From assembly GCA_013420905.1 (NCBI GenBank), contig JAAXNY010000011.1:1922001-1986000 (forward strand): 64,000 nucleotides of DNA, in the 5' to 3' direction. This DNA comes from Collybia mongolica (Eukaryota > Basidiomycota > Agaricomycetes > Agaricales > Clitocybaceae). The position numbers were made by a program, and so were the translations under genes. The notes under the pieces are model-generated. The model saw nothing but the letters and a program-made list of their open reading frames with translations. It was not told the DNA's origin and made no database searches. Of the stretch, positions 11,934 to 22,583 are shown piece by piece; position 1 is the stretch's first letter; every line of letters begins with the position of its first letter.

Positions 11934-12114
11934 GGTTATGGGCCCCAGCCTTAACTGAATTACAACCAATACTACTTTGCATACTGCTTGATTTGACCGC
12001 ACCACTTGACCACACCACCACTCCATGCATTACTCCCAACCTACCATGTCCGAACCAACCCACCAAAAACTACAACATTTGGAAGATCAAAATGATGGAT
12101 ATTTTGACCAATCA
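11934..12114 (+). pseudogene. Copia gag 5' fragment
   Basis: Begins with the primer site and the leader bases shared with the 10.59 kb copy. It then reads through NYNIWKIKMMDIL, which resembles the conserved N-terminal NY.xWk.kM motif of Copia Gag. It is cut after about 60 codons by the CACTG terminus at 12,115. Short, so the family call rests on primer site plus motif. Confidence 0.5.
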
Positions 12115-12540
12115 CACTGTGCACCTGGTGGGGGTGGTTTTTCCACCACTTAATGGATGAAAAGGGTTTTTCCTAAGTTTAGTGGATGAAATTAAGGGGT
12201 ATGAAACTAGAATGAAGTTTCATCCCTTATATTTCATCCTTTAAGAGGGTGAAATTGTACTGTTAAAATATCATTTATCAATAGAATGAATTTCATACCA
12301 TAAGGGGTAAATTATATGGGATGATTTTCATCTAATAAAAGGGGTGAATTTCATCTCATAACAGGGGATATATAGGATGATGGTGAAATTTCATCTCATG
12401 AAGAGTGAGTTCTGGGGGAGAAAAAGAAGGCCTTTGTAGGTCATTTCATAATATTGAGAGCAATGGATGAAAGCAGCATCTCACAAGGTTAGTGGATGAA
12501 TCTCAAGGATATGAATTTCTGCTCTTATAACATGTTCTAT
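12115..12540 (-). repeat. Plavaka-type terminal block, right-end type, inverted
   Basis: Starts CACTGTGCACCTGGTGGGGG and is the inverted counterpart of the block ending at 15,613. It is also close to the terminus ending at 29,964. Filled with repeated TGGATGAA..TTCATCC motifs. The CACTG end is typical of CACTA-group elements. This may be the right end of the older Plavaka element whose transposase lies at 16.5-18.4 kb. Confidence 0.65.
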
Positions 12541-12955
12541 CCATTATTTTTCTCTTTACATACTATTGATTACTCATGCTCACTATCAGCCAACCCTTAT
12601 CTTTTGACTCTATATATGGTTTCTATTTCTCATACTTACTAATCTATCTATCTATACAACCAATAGTATAAACCACACTTATATATGCTTACTCAACTCA
12701 TATGTATATATAGGGATATTCTAGCATAGTTAGTTCCTTAGCTTTGACCGAGCTGAATTCACCTTATTCATCTACTTTGACTCCTTGATGCAAACCTGAC
12801 CCTACTTGCCTTATGAAGGGAGTAGTGTATCATTGAATGAACAATCTGACTTAGCCCTAAAGAGAGAGTCAGCAGACATTGGACTTACAGAGTCAATGGT
12901 CTCAGAACAAATGAACAACAAATCAGACTGACTTGGTGGATAAGGCCTAAACAGC
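12541..12955. other. no gene seen
   Basis: AT-rich, CpG-poor, with no coding signature. Lies between two CACTGTG termini; possibly remnant retroelement sequence. Confidence 0.4.
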
Positions 12956-13660
12956 CACTGTGCACCCAGAAGGGGGGGATTTTCAAACATTTAACTGTGG
13001 AAACCCTAATTTCCTACTTTAAATGGGTGGATTAAGGCCAGATGAATTTTGGATGAAATTTCATACCTTACTTTTCAGCTATCTAGGGGGTGAATTTCAT
13101 TTGTAATATATGTTGACATTTTTATCTATTAATTGGATGGAATTTAATCTCACAAAAGGGTGAAATATGTGAGATGTTTTTGATCCAGTAGAAGTACTGT
13201 GAAACTGGAAATGGATGAAATTCAACCCATATTTCATCCCCTTAAGTAATGAATTTAACATATTAATATATGAATTTCATCCCAAAGATGAATGAAAAAA
13301 CACCCTCTGTGGAGGGGAAAAAAGGAGGAAAAACCCCCCCTTAAGGTATGATTTAGTGGATGAATTTCATATGAAATTTGTCCATATTCATACCCCTGAT
13401 CGTCGAGGCTATGGGACGAATTTCATTCCACCATAGGTGGAAAAAATAACCATTGTGGGAGGTAATTCCTACCAATATGGGATTAATTTAATACCTTGAA
13501 GGGCAAAAATAGCAATGTTTTTTGGGGTAACATTACTATAAATTTTTAAGGTTATGGGATGAATTTCATACCATTACAGGTGAGAATAAAAGCTTTTGTG
13601 GGGATTAATTTCATGCTATTTACATCACTTAAATTCGAATTCATTCTTTCTTCCCTGTTA
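12956..13660 (+). repeat. Plavaka-type terminal block, left-end type
   Basis: Starts CACTGTGCACCC and contains many direct and inverted GGATGAATTTCAT-like units. From about 13,206 (TACTGTGAAACTGG) to 13,660 it is homologous, in the same orientation, to the left end of the 11.57-kb Plavaka element (18,396-18,860). It therefore preserves about 250 bp of terminus that the larger element lacks. Confidence 0.65.
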
Positions 13661-14627
13661 TCAATAAACACACTTCATCCATTTTGTACAGTTAAGGTTT
13701 AACATCCATAAGATCTAAGGTATTGTAATTTGAATGCTCTATCAACTAGTATACCGCTGATTCATATCCCTCATTCTGAAGTTCCTGATCACCAGCATTA
13801 CCAACCAGACTGCAAATGCAACACTGTGATTTGTTAGAACCATGTATTGAGGTTAGTAATGAGAAAACTTACCCAAATTGCCCTATATAAATCCTTGTCA
13901 TCCTGAAGCTGCGTCTGGAGACAGAACCCATTTCCAGCAATGCCGCACAGTGGGCATGGAATAGGACTCCCTACTTTTTCTTTAGCATGAACAACTTTAC
14001 CTAAGGTGGTGAGTTCGGCTGGTCAGATTAGTATAATAAAGATTAAAAAAAATTAAGTAATGGGTGGAAGTTGTTGGTCTTTGTTTGTGCACTGCCAGAC
14101 TGCCTATTGTCCTTGTTGACCTCATTGTAATGAAGTCATCTGTAAAACAGGTCAATGTTAATGTGCTTTGGATTAGATTGGATAGACAGACATACTGAGA
14201 CCCCCTCATTGTCCACCTGCACTTTGAGGTCAACAAAGTGGTGTACCATGTTGAGGACATTGTCGGGCATGGTCTTGTCCTGCATACCAATGACATCCTT
14301 AGGTTTCCTGTAAGATCATTATTAGCATTTAATAATATTCTTGCAAAGCCTTATAGTTTGTATTGGAATTCAAATGACTACTACAAGTATTACTATAGTA
14401 ATTGTAATCTATTACTACAGTAATTGTAATCTATTACTCTACAAATTGTAATCTATCAATGAAGAGTGCTTACTACGAGGGGGAGGATGGGAGGCAGCCA
14501 GCACGCAATGGTGGTGGTACAAGAGCAAGAGGGAAAGTGTGTGAAAGCGGCTGCCAACGCATGATATAGCTTGGAATGTCCCGCCGTCGGGCATCTCGGT
14601 CAATGGGGCCATGTGATCAAATGTGGG
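13661..14627 (-). pseudogene. internal-deletion derivative of the Plavaka element
   Basis: Two blocks match separated parts of the element at 18.4-30.0 kb. About 13,860-14,045 matches the acidic-tail gene exon at about 19,530-19,690 (shared IAGNGF..Q..LQDD core). About 14,060-14,627 matches 25,010-25,548, including the M-Q-D-K-T-M-P exon. The 5.3 kb between them in the large element is missing, so this is a non-autonomous deletion product. Frames are broken. Confidence 0.75.
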
Positions 14628-14884
14628 AATGCTGACAAATTTTATTTATTCAAATTGTATATTATTTGTTATTAATAGGAGGCTGAAAAATGTGCACCCC
14701 ACCAGGTTCAAACGGTCACAGGGAGGATCATCATGTAATATTAAAATTTTCGGCATGGATAACCACTGGGCAAGACTGGCATTCCCAGCTGAGAGATAAA
14801 TGGCCTCAAGTTGACAAAAACAGGTCACATGATATGGAGACACATGCCACAGTCACATTACTATTGCCACACCTTTGTTATGAG

Positions 14885-15335
14885 TTCTTTATCAACCCCA
14901 TTTTCGGGCAAAAAGGTTGATTCATTGATTCATATTTCAACACCATGGGAAAATATTTCCATAATGGGATTTTTCTTCTCTTATGGCTTTTTACAGCATT
15001 TCTCCACAAATACAAAGTATTGTGACATAATTTTGCATGTATTTGGGATGCTTACATAATGCTTTTGATGATGCCATCAAATTTATGCATATCTAATATT
15101 TCAAAGTGTCGCATTTTTAAATTTATTTTGTGATTTTCTCCATAACCAGTAAAGCTATTAACTTTGTTTTTGGCCCACTCCACCCAAGTAGAACATTAGT
15201 AGATAAAATAGTAAGTAAACTCTTATATGTAAGTAAGTAATTTATAATAGTAAAAGAAAGTAAGTGAGTCTGCACAGACTCTGTGGAGTCCATGCAGAGT
15301 CTGTGCAGAGTCCACAAGGACATGTGGGGGACTGT
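14885..15335 (-). repeat. dispersed repeat R1, copy 2 (inverted)
   Basis: Reverse-complement copy of sequence found at about 505-587, 782-806 and 1,347-1,640. Here the parts are nearly contiguous, which shows where other sequence was inserted at the left end of the window. From 14,628 to 14,884 no gene was seen. Confidence 0.7.
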
Positions 15336-15339
15336 AAAA

Positions 15340-15613
15340 TACAGGAAAATCATCCTATATATCCCCTTGTATGGGATGAAATTCACTCCTTTTATTAGAT
15401 GAAAATCATCCCATACATCCTCTTTTATGGGATGAAATTCATTTCATCAATAGATGGTATTTTAACAGTACAATTTCACCCTCCTAAAGGATGAAATATG
15501 TGGGATGAAATTTCATCCTATTTTCATACCCCTTAATTTCATCCACTAAACTTAGGAAAAACCCTTTTCATCCATTAAGTGGGGGAAAAACCACCCCCAC
15601 CAGGTGCACAGTG
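15340..15613 (+). repeat. Plavaka-type terminal block, right-end type
   Basis: Array of GGATGAAATTCATCC-like motifs ending CCAGGTGCACAGTG. It is the inverted partner of 12,115-12,420 and resembles the terminus at 29,964. The three bases outside the two ends (tca at 12,112, aag at 15,614) do not match, so it is not the simple partner of 12,115. Confidence 0.65.
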
Positions 15614-16466
15614 AAGGGTATGAACTTCATCCAAAAGATAAGGTGTTTCTGTGTGTGATTTTTCTGGAATTTAAGGACTGAAATGGGGGTTTGATTTTCC
15701 CAACCCTAAGGGATAATCTCAGCCCAAGTTGACTTTCATCCTTCAAGGAAATGCTTTAGAGTGGGGGGGTTTTCATGCATCCAAAGAATGGGAGAAGTGT
15801 TTTCCCACTTTTAAGTGGATAATTCTGAACTGGATTCAAACCACCTGGGCTTTCCTTTTTTTTTTTCCTCAAGGTTTTGTATACCACTGTACATAATACA
15901 GATGCAGTGGACTACTTGGGATCAAGAACTGGACACAATCATAAGCCATTATTTAAGGCATATGGATGCTCCAAGAAAAAGTTCCTGTGGTGTGGTGGCC
16001 TTGAGCTTGTATGGGCCAAAATCACACACCCAATTGGGCACTAGGGGATCAAATCCCTCAGAGTGGCTCACCACCCAAGGAGACCAGGCTGCAGCCTGCC
16101 CCAACTTAGCCTGTATTGTGCTAGTAAGGGGGTGAGCTACTGCATTGTGGCCCCAAGGGCAGTTGTAGTCAATACCTTAGAGTGAACTCAAGACCATGAA
16201 GGGAGGAGGAGAAGCCAGAGAGGGGTACAGGAGGCAACTACAGAGCTAGCTGCCTGCCAAAATGGTGTTTCCGTGCCAGGCTGATAGGGAGATGCCACTG
16301 GGAGTGGGCTGTCTACAGTGCATGGCAGGGACAAGAAAAAAAAAGGGGGTGAGCTACCTTCCTGAAGGGAAACCCAGCAACCATGACAGGTACTCCCAGG
16401 CCCCTAGTCACACTTAGAGGAGGGATACTCATGATACTCTTGTAATGGAAGGAGAGTTTGTATTAT
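15614..16466. other. no gene recognised
   Basis: First ~200 bp continue the TTCATCC-type subterminal style. The rest contains a 106-codon plus-strand frame with no domain signature and a stretch rich in agggggtgagctac. Probably untranslated transposon sequence at the 3' side of the minus-strand Plavaka transposase. Confidence 0.4.
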
Positions 16467-18395
16467 TTATGAAATATGTACTGGTACCAATGATTTACTT
16501 TGGTCAATAATTGACCATCTGCCATGGTCCATAATGCACCCAACTACACATTGCACTTGATTGAGATTGACAAATTCTGTTGACCCCATCTCCCTGTAGT
16601 AGTTCATCTTACATTGGTTGGTTGCTGCATATGAGATTTTGACTTGTTTGATGGTTGCGTAAATGAGTGAATCAGCTTGGATATCATGTTCAGGAGGTGC
16701 AAGGATTTCTATGATGAGGAAGTGGAGAATTTGACCAAAGAAGTCATGCAGCTCAAACTCTGGTGTGTGACACCTGTGATGAGCAAATTTGTCAACATTG
16801 AGTTGATACTGAGGCTCATGTGAATTGGTGTACAAGGAGCAATTAATCCCAAGATGGCTCACCAGAACAAACAACATATCTCAGCTGTCAGTTCTAAGTG
16901 GAACAAGGTTGCAGGCATGCATGGTATTGCCACCCTCCAGGTGGCACACTCGGCCATATTGGGTGAATCTAGTGTTCCAGGGTATAAGCTTCCAAATGAC
17001 TGATACAGGCTGATTGAAGCAATTGGTCAAGGTTGCAGTTAGCATTGTCCAATGGGGACCAGAGAGTGCTTCTAGAGGTCCCTTGGGTGGAGTAAGGCAA
17101 TGCAATGGGTCTAAAAAATATGATGAGCAAGCAAGTGCATGAACAAAATCAGAGGCTTGCATGTGGGTAACTTGATATCCTGGGCATGAGAGGGGGGGGG
17201 GAGTTACACAAATTTTCTCATGCAGGTCATAGAGGAGGGTTATGTGCTTCAGCTGTGCACAGGAGGTAACATACTTGTTGATATTTGCATAGGGGAACTG
17301 TTGACTTTTGATTTGATGGAGTATGTCACTGTAGTAGTGCTCTGTTGGAAATGCCCAGTAGGCCCATGATGGACCCATATACCTGATTGTTGGTGCAATG
17401 TGCAAGAGCACATGAATGGTGAGGGGACATGTAGCTACCTGCTGTGGATCATATTGGTAGTATAGCCTGTAGTTTTATTAGATAGCATCTTGTCAGCAAC
17501 AAGAATGACTTACTGTTCATACTCCTCAACCCAAATCTGGAAACCTCGCTTGAGTTCACTGACTTGTTTGCAGGTGATTTCAAATTCTAAGCAAATTGTT
17601 AATAGGTGAACTAATTTAATAAAGTGTTTATAGTATCAAGTATGTGGAAACCATCCTTTAAGGAAGGTGGGTGCAATATACAATATCCAGATTGAATGTG
17701 TTTCAGTGATCATCTGTGCCCTCTCGGATGCAATATTTGGAACCCTAGATCCAAATGATGCTGGGATTGTCCCTCCTGCATTTTTGGTATCCTCTCCAAT
17801 AGCCTCCTATACTGTTGGTGACAACCCATAGCCTTCACCATCATGGGTAAGGTCCTTGAACTTCCCAGTCCAAAGGCAAATCAGATTCAGAATAGGTTAG
17901 ACCAGATAAGGTACATGAAATCATAAGGGAATGCACTGGGGAAAGAGAGTGAGCTCAGAGTACTGAACAGTGGTATACCTTTGATGCCATACTTGGTTGG
18001 GAGATGTCCAGAATGTGCATCACTTGCAGCATATTGGACATCCTTCACCTGTTCCATGAATTGTACATGATCTTGTAGAGGAAGTTTGGCCAGGTCATAT
18101 TCATCTTGTGGCCCTGGGAAGCCATCATGGCACAATGGAACATAGTGCATTGTGAACTGTGAGGATGGGATGTGGACTCCTTTGATTGTGCACATCCAAC
18201 ATGGTGAAATCACATTATGGCCTTTCATGCACATGACCATTGAGATTGCAGGTATATCACCAAAAACCACAATGAGGTATGCATGTAGGAGGAAGACAGA
18301 GTTGGTGAGTGCATCAAAGGCAGACACACCCATCTTGAGCTGCAATAGTTCCTGGATGGGGAGCTACAAGAATGAATCCATATCATCAGGTTTCT
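16467..18395 (-). pseudogene. older Plavaka (CACTA-group) transposase, 3' two thirds
   Basis: Minus-strand tnp2-like transposase. It begins with KPDDMDSF, then an in-frame TAG where the intact relative has Trp. Next come QLKMGVSAFDALTNSVFLLH and VFGDIPAISMVMCMKG, which holds the second catalytic Asp (intact here), and the CWMC zinc-like pair. After introns come HIAPTIRYMGPSWAYWAFP (17,411 down) and FELHDFFGQILHFLIIE (16,760 down), ending at 16,467. The matching upstream part of the same gene lies at 29,965-30,120, on the far side of the 11.57-kb insertion. Dead because of the stop and the insertion. Confidence 0.88.
18393..18395. repeat. target-site duplication TCT, left copy
   Basis: TCT before the CACTGTG terminus at 18,396; the partner copy is 29,965-29,967. 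Removing the insert and one copy restores an ungapped 28-base alignment to the intact relative at about 27,510-27,537. Confidence 0.85.
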
Positions 18396-18990
18396 CACTG
18401 TGAAACTGAGAATAGATGAAATTCAACCCTGTGTTTCATCCTCTTAAATAAGAGAAATAATACATTAAAAATATGAAATTTATTCAATTAACAATCCTAA
18501 AATGTAATGAATTTCATCTCAAAGATGTTTGAAAACACACCCCCTGTAGGGGGAAAAATGGAGGGAAAACCCCCCTTTAAGGTATAATTTGATGGATGAA
18601 TTTCATGCGAAATTTGTCCGTATTCATACCCCTCATAATTCACCCTCATGGGATGAATTTCTTACTATCAAGGGTGCTATACTAACCTTTCAAAAAGGAT
18701 GAATTTCATACTAATAAGGGGTGAGAATAACACCCTTGCAAGTCTTACATGGGGGATGAATTTCATACTATTAAGGGCAAAAATACTGGCATTTTATGAG
18801 AGATGAAAATCATATGTTCGAATTCATCCCATTTTCCTCACTTAAATTCATCCTCTTTTTCATCATTTTACTGGATTGTTTTCGGATGAAAGTAGTACTA
18901 ACTTTTCATCCATTGAAAGGTTGAAATGCACTCATTTTTATTTGGATATTTCATCCTCTTATAGATGTTTAAATTTGTGTGATTCAACAT
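18396..18990 (+). repeat. left subterminal repeat array of the Plavaka element
   Basis: Many copies of GGATGAATTTCAT and its complement at irregular spacing, homologous to 13,206-13,660. Such arrays are transposase-binding regions in CACTA-group elements (family knowledge). Non-coding. Confidence 0.75.
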
Positions 18991-19008
18991 TTAACAATAT
19001 TCTAATGA

Positions 19009-21534
19009 TTAGTAGGCTTCTGATTCATTCCCTTCCTCATCCTCCTGGTCCTCACCCTCCTGGTCCTCACCCTTCTGGTCCCCATCCTCTTCCCCCTCAT
19101 CACTACTATCTACTTCATCCTCATCATGCTCATTTAAGTCAATGTTGACATCCATTTCCTCCTCATCATCAGCATTACTGCCCCCTACTGTATTTCCAGT
19201 CTCATTTGTATACCCACATTTACGAGCATAGGCGTGTTTGTTCTTCAAATGTGACTTGATAAATTCTTGAGTGGCCCAGCCATTATGGAATTTTTTGAGG
19301 TATGTATGCCGACTTTTGGCCTGAAATAAATTATTTAAATGAGTAACAAAGCAGCAAAGAAAAGACTTACCATGCAGATGATTTGACTAATGACTACTGT
19401 AGGTTGCCTGTGCCAAACAACTGAGTAGTTAAGGCCTGCATTACCAACTAAACTACAAACGCAGCGCTATTACTTGTAAGAAAAAAGATTGGAGCAAAGG
19501 GTTTTAAGAAGTAGGGCTTGCACAAGTGGCGTTGTATAAATCGGAATCATCTTGGAGTTGCATTTCAGCCTGGAGATTGAATCCATTCCCTGCAACGCCG
19601 CGTGGTGGGCGTGGTATGACATTCTTCTGCTGTTCTTTAGCATGGGCGGCTTTGCAAAGAGCTACGAGTTCAGCTAGTCACGTTAGTATGGTATAGGAAG
19701 TATGCAAAAAAAAAAGTAATACCTTTCATTTTCTTCATTTTTGCTTCCATTGCCATTGTCTCTGATGTATTTATCCGTGTACCTGGTGAAACAAAATGTA
19801 ATAATAGGTAACATGTTTCCATTTGAAAATCACAGTACAGTGGCTCAAAAAACTGCCCCAATGTTTGTACATTTTTGAAAGATCAATATGGTATGAAGTG
19901 CTGACATAAGCAGGGGACCTGGGGTAATTATGTAAGATACTATGACATCGTGGCTTTCCAATGGACCCTGGATCATGTGATTTGGATCAATATCCATTAA
20001 GCTATAAGCCAAACAAAATGGCTACCTATTGGGGCAGTTTTTTGACCCTTATCTTATTTTCCATTATTCTGGCATTTATGATCCAATGCAAGAACATTAT
20101 GGACTGTGGGAAGAATAAACAATGTCATGTGACTTTATTTGTATCAATTTGACATGTTGGAATTGGTTCAATCATCTTCTTGACCTCTTACCACCATCAT
20201 GAAAGCCATTTCTACTGCTCAGCACAATACTGTTGTTTCTCTCCTCAATGAGGGCTATTCTCAGCGTCAAATCAAGGAGAAAACTGGTCTAGGGAAGGGT
20301 ACCATCAGTAGGATCAGCAAAGATGTGGATGGAAACAAAGAAAACAACCTTGGTGGCTGCCCCTCCAAGCTGTCTGTTCGTGACAAACAGTCAATTATTC
20401 GTCAAATCAAGTCAGGGAAGCTTGATAATGCAGTTCAGGCTACCCAATTCATCAATGGCATCATCCCCAATCCTGTCACACCCCAGACAGTCAGAAATGC
20501 ACTCAAGGAAAATCAATTTTATGCTGCTACAAAGAGGAAAGCTCCTCTTCTCAAACGAGCCCATCGCATCCGGCGTCTCCAGTTTGCAAAATATCATGAA
20601 AGCTGGACTGTGGAGGACTGGAAAAGGGTTCTATGGACAGATGAGACCAAAATCAATAGGATTGGGTCAGATGGAAAGGTTTATGTCTGGAAACAAAGGG
20701 GAGAACCACCATCTGATAGAACAACATCACCTACTGTCAAACATGGAGGAGGAGGAAACCTCATGGTATGGGGTTGTATGGGGTGGAATGGAGTGGGAAA
20801 GCTCATAGAGGTGCAGGGGAACATGGACAAGGTTCAATACTGTGAAATTTTGGAGAGTGGAGTTCAGGAAAGTTTTGAGAAATTGGAAATGGTGGATGGC
20901 GAGCGCTACTTTCAGCAAGATAACGACCCCAAACACACATCTGGACTGGCCACACAGTGGTTTGAAGACAACAACATTCAAGTCCTTGGCTGGCCTGCCC
21001 AATCCCCTGACATGAATCCAATAGAACACCTTTGGGAACATCTCAAGCGCCGTCTTAAAGAATATCCGACACCACCCAAAGGAGTACATGAGTTGTGGGA
21101 TAGATTGGCTGAAGAGTGGGGTGAAATTCCACCAGAGGTATGCCAAAACCTGATAGAAAGTATGCCCAGGCGGATACAAGCAGTTATAAAGGCAAAAGGT
21201 GGTCATACAAAGTATTAGATAGAAAATTAATAGAGGGTCAAAAAACTGCCCCAATAGGTAGCCATTTTGTTTGGCTTATAGCTTAATGGATATTGATCCA
21301 AATCACATGATCCAGGGTCCATTGGAAAGCCACGATGTCATAGTATCTTACATAATTACCCCAGGTCCCCTGCTTATGTCAGCACTTCATACCATATTGA
21401 TCTTTCAAAAATGTACAAACATTGGGGCAGTTTTTTGAGCCACTGTATCTACCTTTAACTCTCTGGGATGAGCCTGAAGACAATGCCACCTTGCGAGATT
21501 GCTTCGCTTTTTGAAATGCAGTAGACTTAGCCAT
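19009..21534 (-). CDS. acidic-tailed protein of the Plavaka element (unknown function)
   Basis: Spliced minus-strand gene. Start ATG at 21,534 (MAKSTAFQKAKQSRKVALSS), a basic N-terminus. Exon 2 is 19,782-19,723 (TRINTSETMAMEAKMKKMK), and exon 3 from 19,673 reads ELVALCKAAHAKEQQ and RPPRGVAGNGFNLQ. The last exon (19,321-19,009) has HNGWATQEFIKSHLKNKHA followed by a long Asp/Glu tail with GEDQE repeats. Intron 1 is normally about 60 bp but holds the whole 1.6-kb Tc1 element. The donor after exon 3 looks like GCAAG where the deletion derivative at 13.87 kb has GTAAG. No family recognised. The acidic tail suggests binding to basic proteins or DNA mimicry, which is inference only. Confidence 0.65.
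19838..20049 (+). repeat. Tc1 left terminal inverted repeat (212 bp)
   Basis: Reverse complement of 21,234-21,445. Contains TCAAAAAACTGCCCCAAT near its outer end and the same motif inverted at its inner end, a likely pair of transposase sites. Confidence 0.9.
20199..21218 (+). CDS. Tc1-type DD34E transposase
   Basis: 339-aa cut-and-paste transposase acting on the element ends. The N-terminus has a helix-turn-helix (LLNEGYSQRQIKEKTGLGKG, about residues 15-35) followed by a second winged-helix part (PQTVRNALKE). Catalytic residues are D148 in WTDET, D241 in QQDNDPKH and E276 in NPIEHLW. The 34-residue spacing gives the DD34E signature of the Tc1 clade. No stop or frameshift; length is normal for the family. 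ATG follows a short leader after the left inverted repeat. Probably functional. It is transcribed antisense to the acidic-tail gene in whose intron it sits. Confidence 0.97.
   Translation: MKAISTAQHNTVVSLLNEGYSQRQIKEKTGLGKGTISRISKDVDGNKENNLGGCPSKLSVRDKQSIIRQIKSGKLDNAVQATQFINGIIPNPVTPQTVRNALKENQFYAATKRKAPLLKRAHRIRRLQFAKYHESWTVEDWKRVLWTDETKINRIGSDGKVYVWKQRGEPPSDRTTSPTVKHGGGGNLMVWGCMGWNGVGKLIEVQGNMDKVQYCEILESGVQESFEKLEMVDGERYFQQDNDPKHTSGLATQWFEDNNIQVLGWPAQSPDMNPIEHLWEHLKRRLKEYPTPPKGVHELWDRLAEEWGEIPPEVCQNLIESMPRRIQAVIKAKGGHTKY
21234..21445 (-). repeat. Tc1 right terminal inverted repeat (212 bp)
   Basis: Mirror of 19,838-20,049, with the same inner and outer TCAAAAAACTGCCCCAAT motifs. Begins 16 bp after the transposase stop. 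Confidence 0.9.
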
Positions 21535-21892
21535 AGTTTTATGGAAAAGGGTGTGTTGGAGAAAGAGCTGGTGGCAAAGGTGAAGAAAGGCGAGACCGAG
21601 TGAATGAGGAGATGCTGGGAGACACAGAGAAAGAGGGTTCTTTTAAATTTGAGGTGGAGCAGGTTCTATCCCCAAGGACAACAGAACCAAGCTCAAATCA
21701 ATTCGCACAGGGGATGAAAAAAAAAAAAAATGGGTTCCAGGCTTTGGGGTGGGCAAAGGGATTTCTATAATCTGACTAGCTTTGGATTCCGGATCTATAA
21801 CTGTACTCGGGTAGAACTGTTGGGGTTTGGGGCATGAGCACAAAATAAAACATATAAAGGACCTTGGAACTCAAAAAAATAATCACAACGTA

Positions 21893-22485
21893 ATGGTCAC
21901 TGGCCTCACACCCAACCCTCCAGACACTTCCCCTACCCACTGTGTGCTGCAGAATGATGATGTTTCCAGTCACGTTGTGGAAAGCACAACGGAATCCAAG
22001 ACTGAATCAGACTGTGGACCATTTGATCATGCTTTCTTTGGTCCTTGCTCACCGGAGAATCAACTTGGTCTATTGGAAAATAGAAACTGGTTTACAGAGC
22101 TTTGCAAGTCCGAATCTTCAAGCCATGGATCCAGTGTACCCAAGGATAACAGTAAGCAATAATCTAACTCCATGTGATGCTGAAGGAAAAACTCTTACCT
22201 AGGTGATATTGAGATGGAGGCAGACATAGTCCCTGAAGTGTGTAAGGTGAATATCAGCACTATCAACCCATTGGAGGGGAAGGTATGTGAATCGACTCAC
22301 ATAACCAGTTTCCGACAATATCTTATTAATTGACAACAAAGTTTATTATTCAGATCTGTGTCGAAGGTGGCAACTTAATCAATCCGGTATTCAATTTTAA
22401 CTTCCAGGAAAAAGTAAAGAGCAAAAAACGGAGATGTAAATCGAGTAGAAGGGACAATGAGCAGGGAAAATGGCAAAAATTATGA
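21893..22485 (+). CDS. small spliced gene of the Plavaka element (unknown function)
   Basis: Three exons. ATG 21,893 (MVTGLTPNPPDTSPTHCV) runs to GSSVPKDN; a ~53-bp intron from 22,151 is followed by DIEMEADIVPEVCKVNIST; a second intron (about 22,285-22,353) is followed by ICVEGGNLINPVFNFNF. It ends in a basic tail (KVKSKKRRCKSSRRD) at 22,485. All three exons join in one frame with GT..AG borders, which supports a real gene. The start is uncertain because the frame is open upstream without an ATG. No domain recognised. The basic tail could be a nuclear-localisation or DNA-binding segment (inference). Confidence 0.45.
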
Positions 22486-22583
22486 TGTGTATATACATGT
22501 GATGCAGTAGAGTCCCAAAAGATATATGCAAAATTGAAAGTAATGCCTGTTACTTATTTTGCACAAGTTTTACGAGCATCCTT

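Larger units (their letters stand above)
19838..21445 (+). mobile_element. Tc1/mariner-type element, 1608 bp, intact
   Basis: Flanked by TA on both sides (19,836-19,837 and 21,446-21,447), ends CAGTGGCTC..GAGCCACTG, with a single transposase gene inside. The two 212-bp inverted repeats are nearly identical, so the insertion is recent relative to its host. It lies in intron 1 of the acidic-tail gene, 6-7 bases from the donor. Confidence 0.95.

Noticed and set aside
12115..15613. A single 3.5-kb CACTG-ended transposon with ~300-bp inverted repeats
   Set aside because: The 3-bp flanks (tca and aag) do not match and another CACTGTG end lies at 12,956. The inverted blocks are better read as right-end copies of more than one element.
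18876..19148. Pro/His-rich plus-strand frame (PHPPGPHPPGPHP)
   Set aside because: Complement of the Asp/Glu repeat tail of the minus-strand gene.
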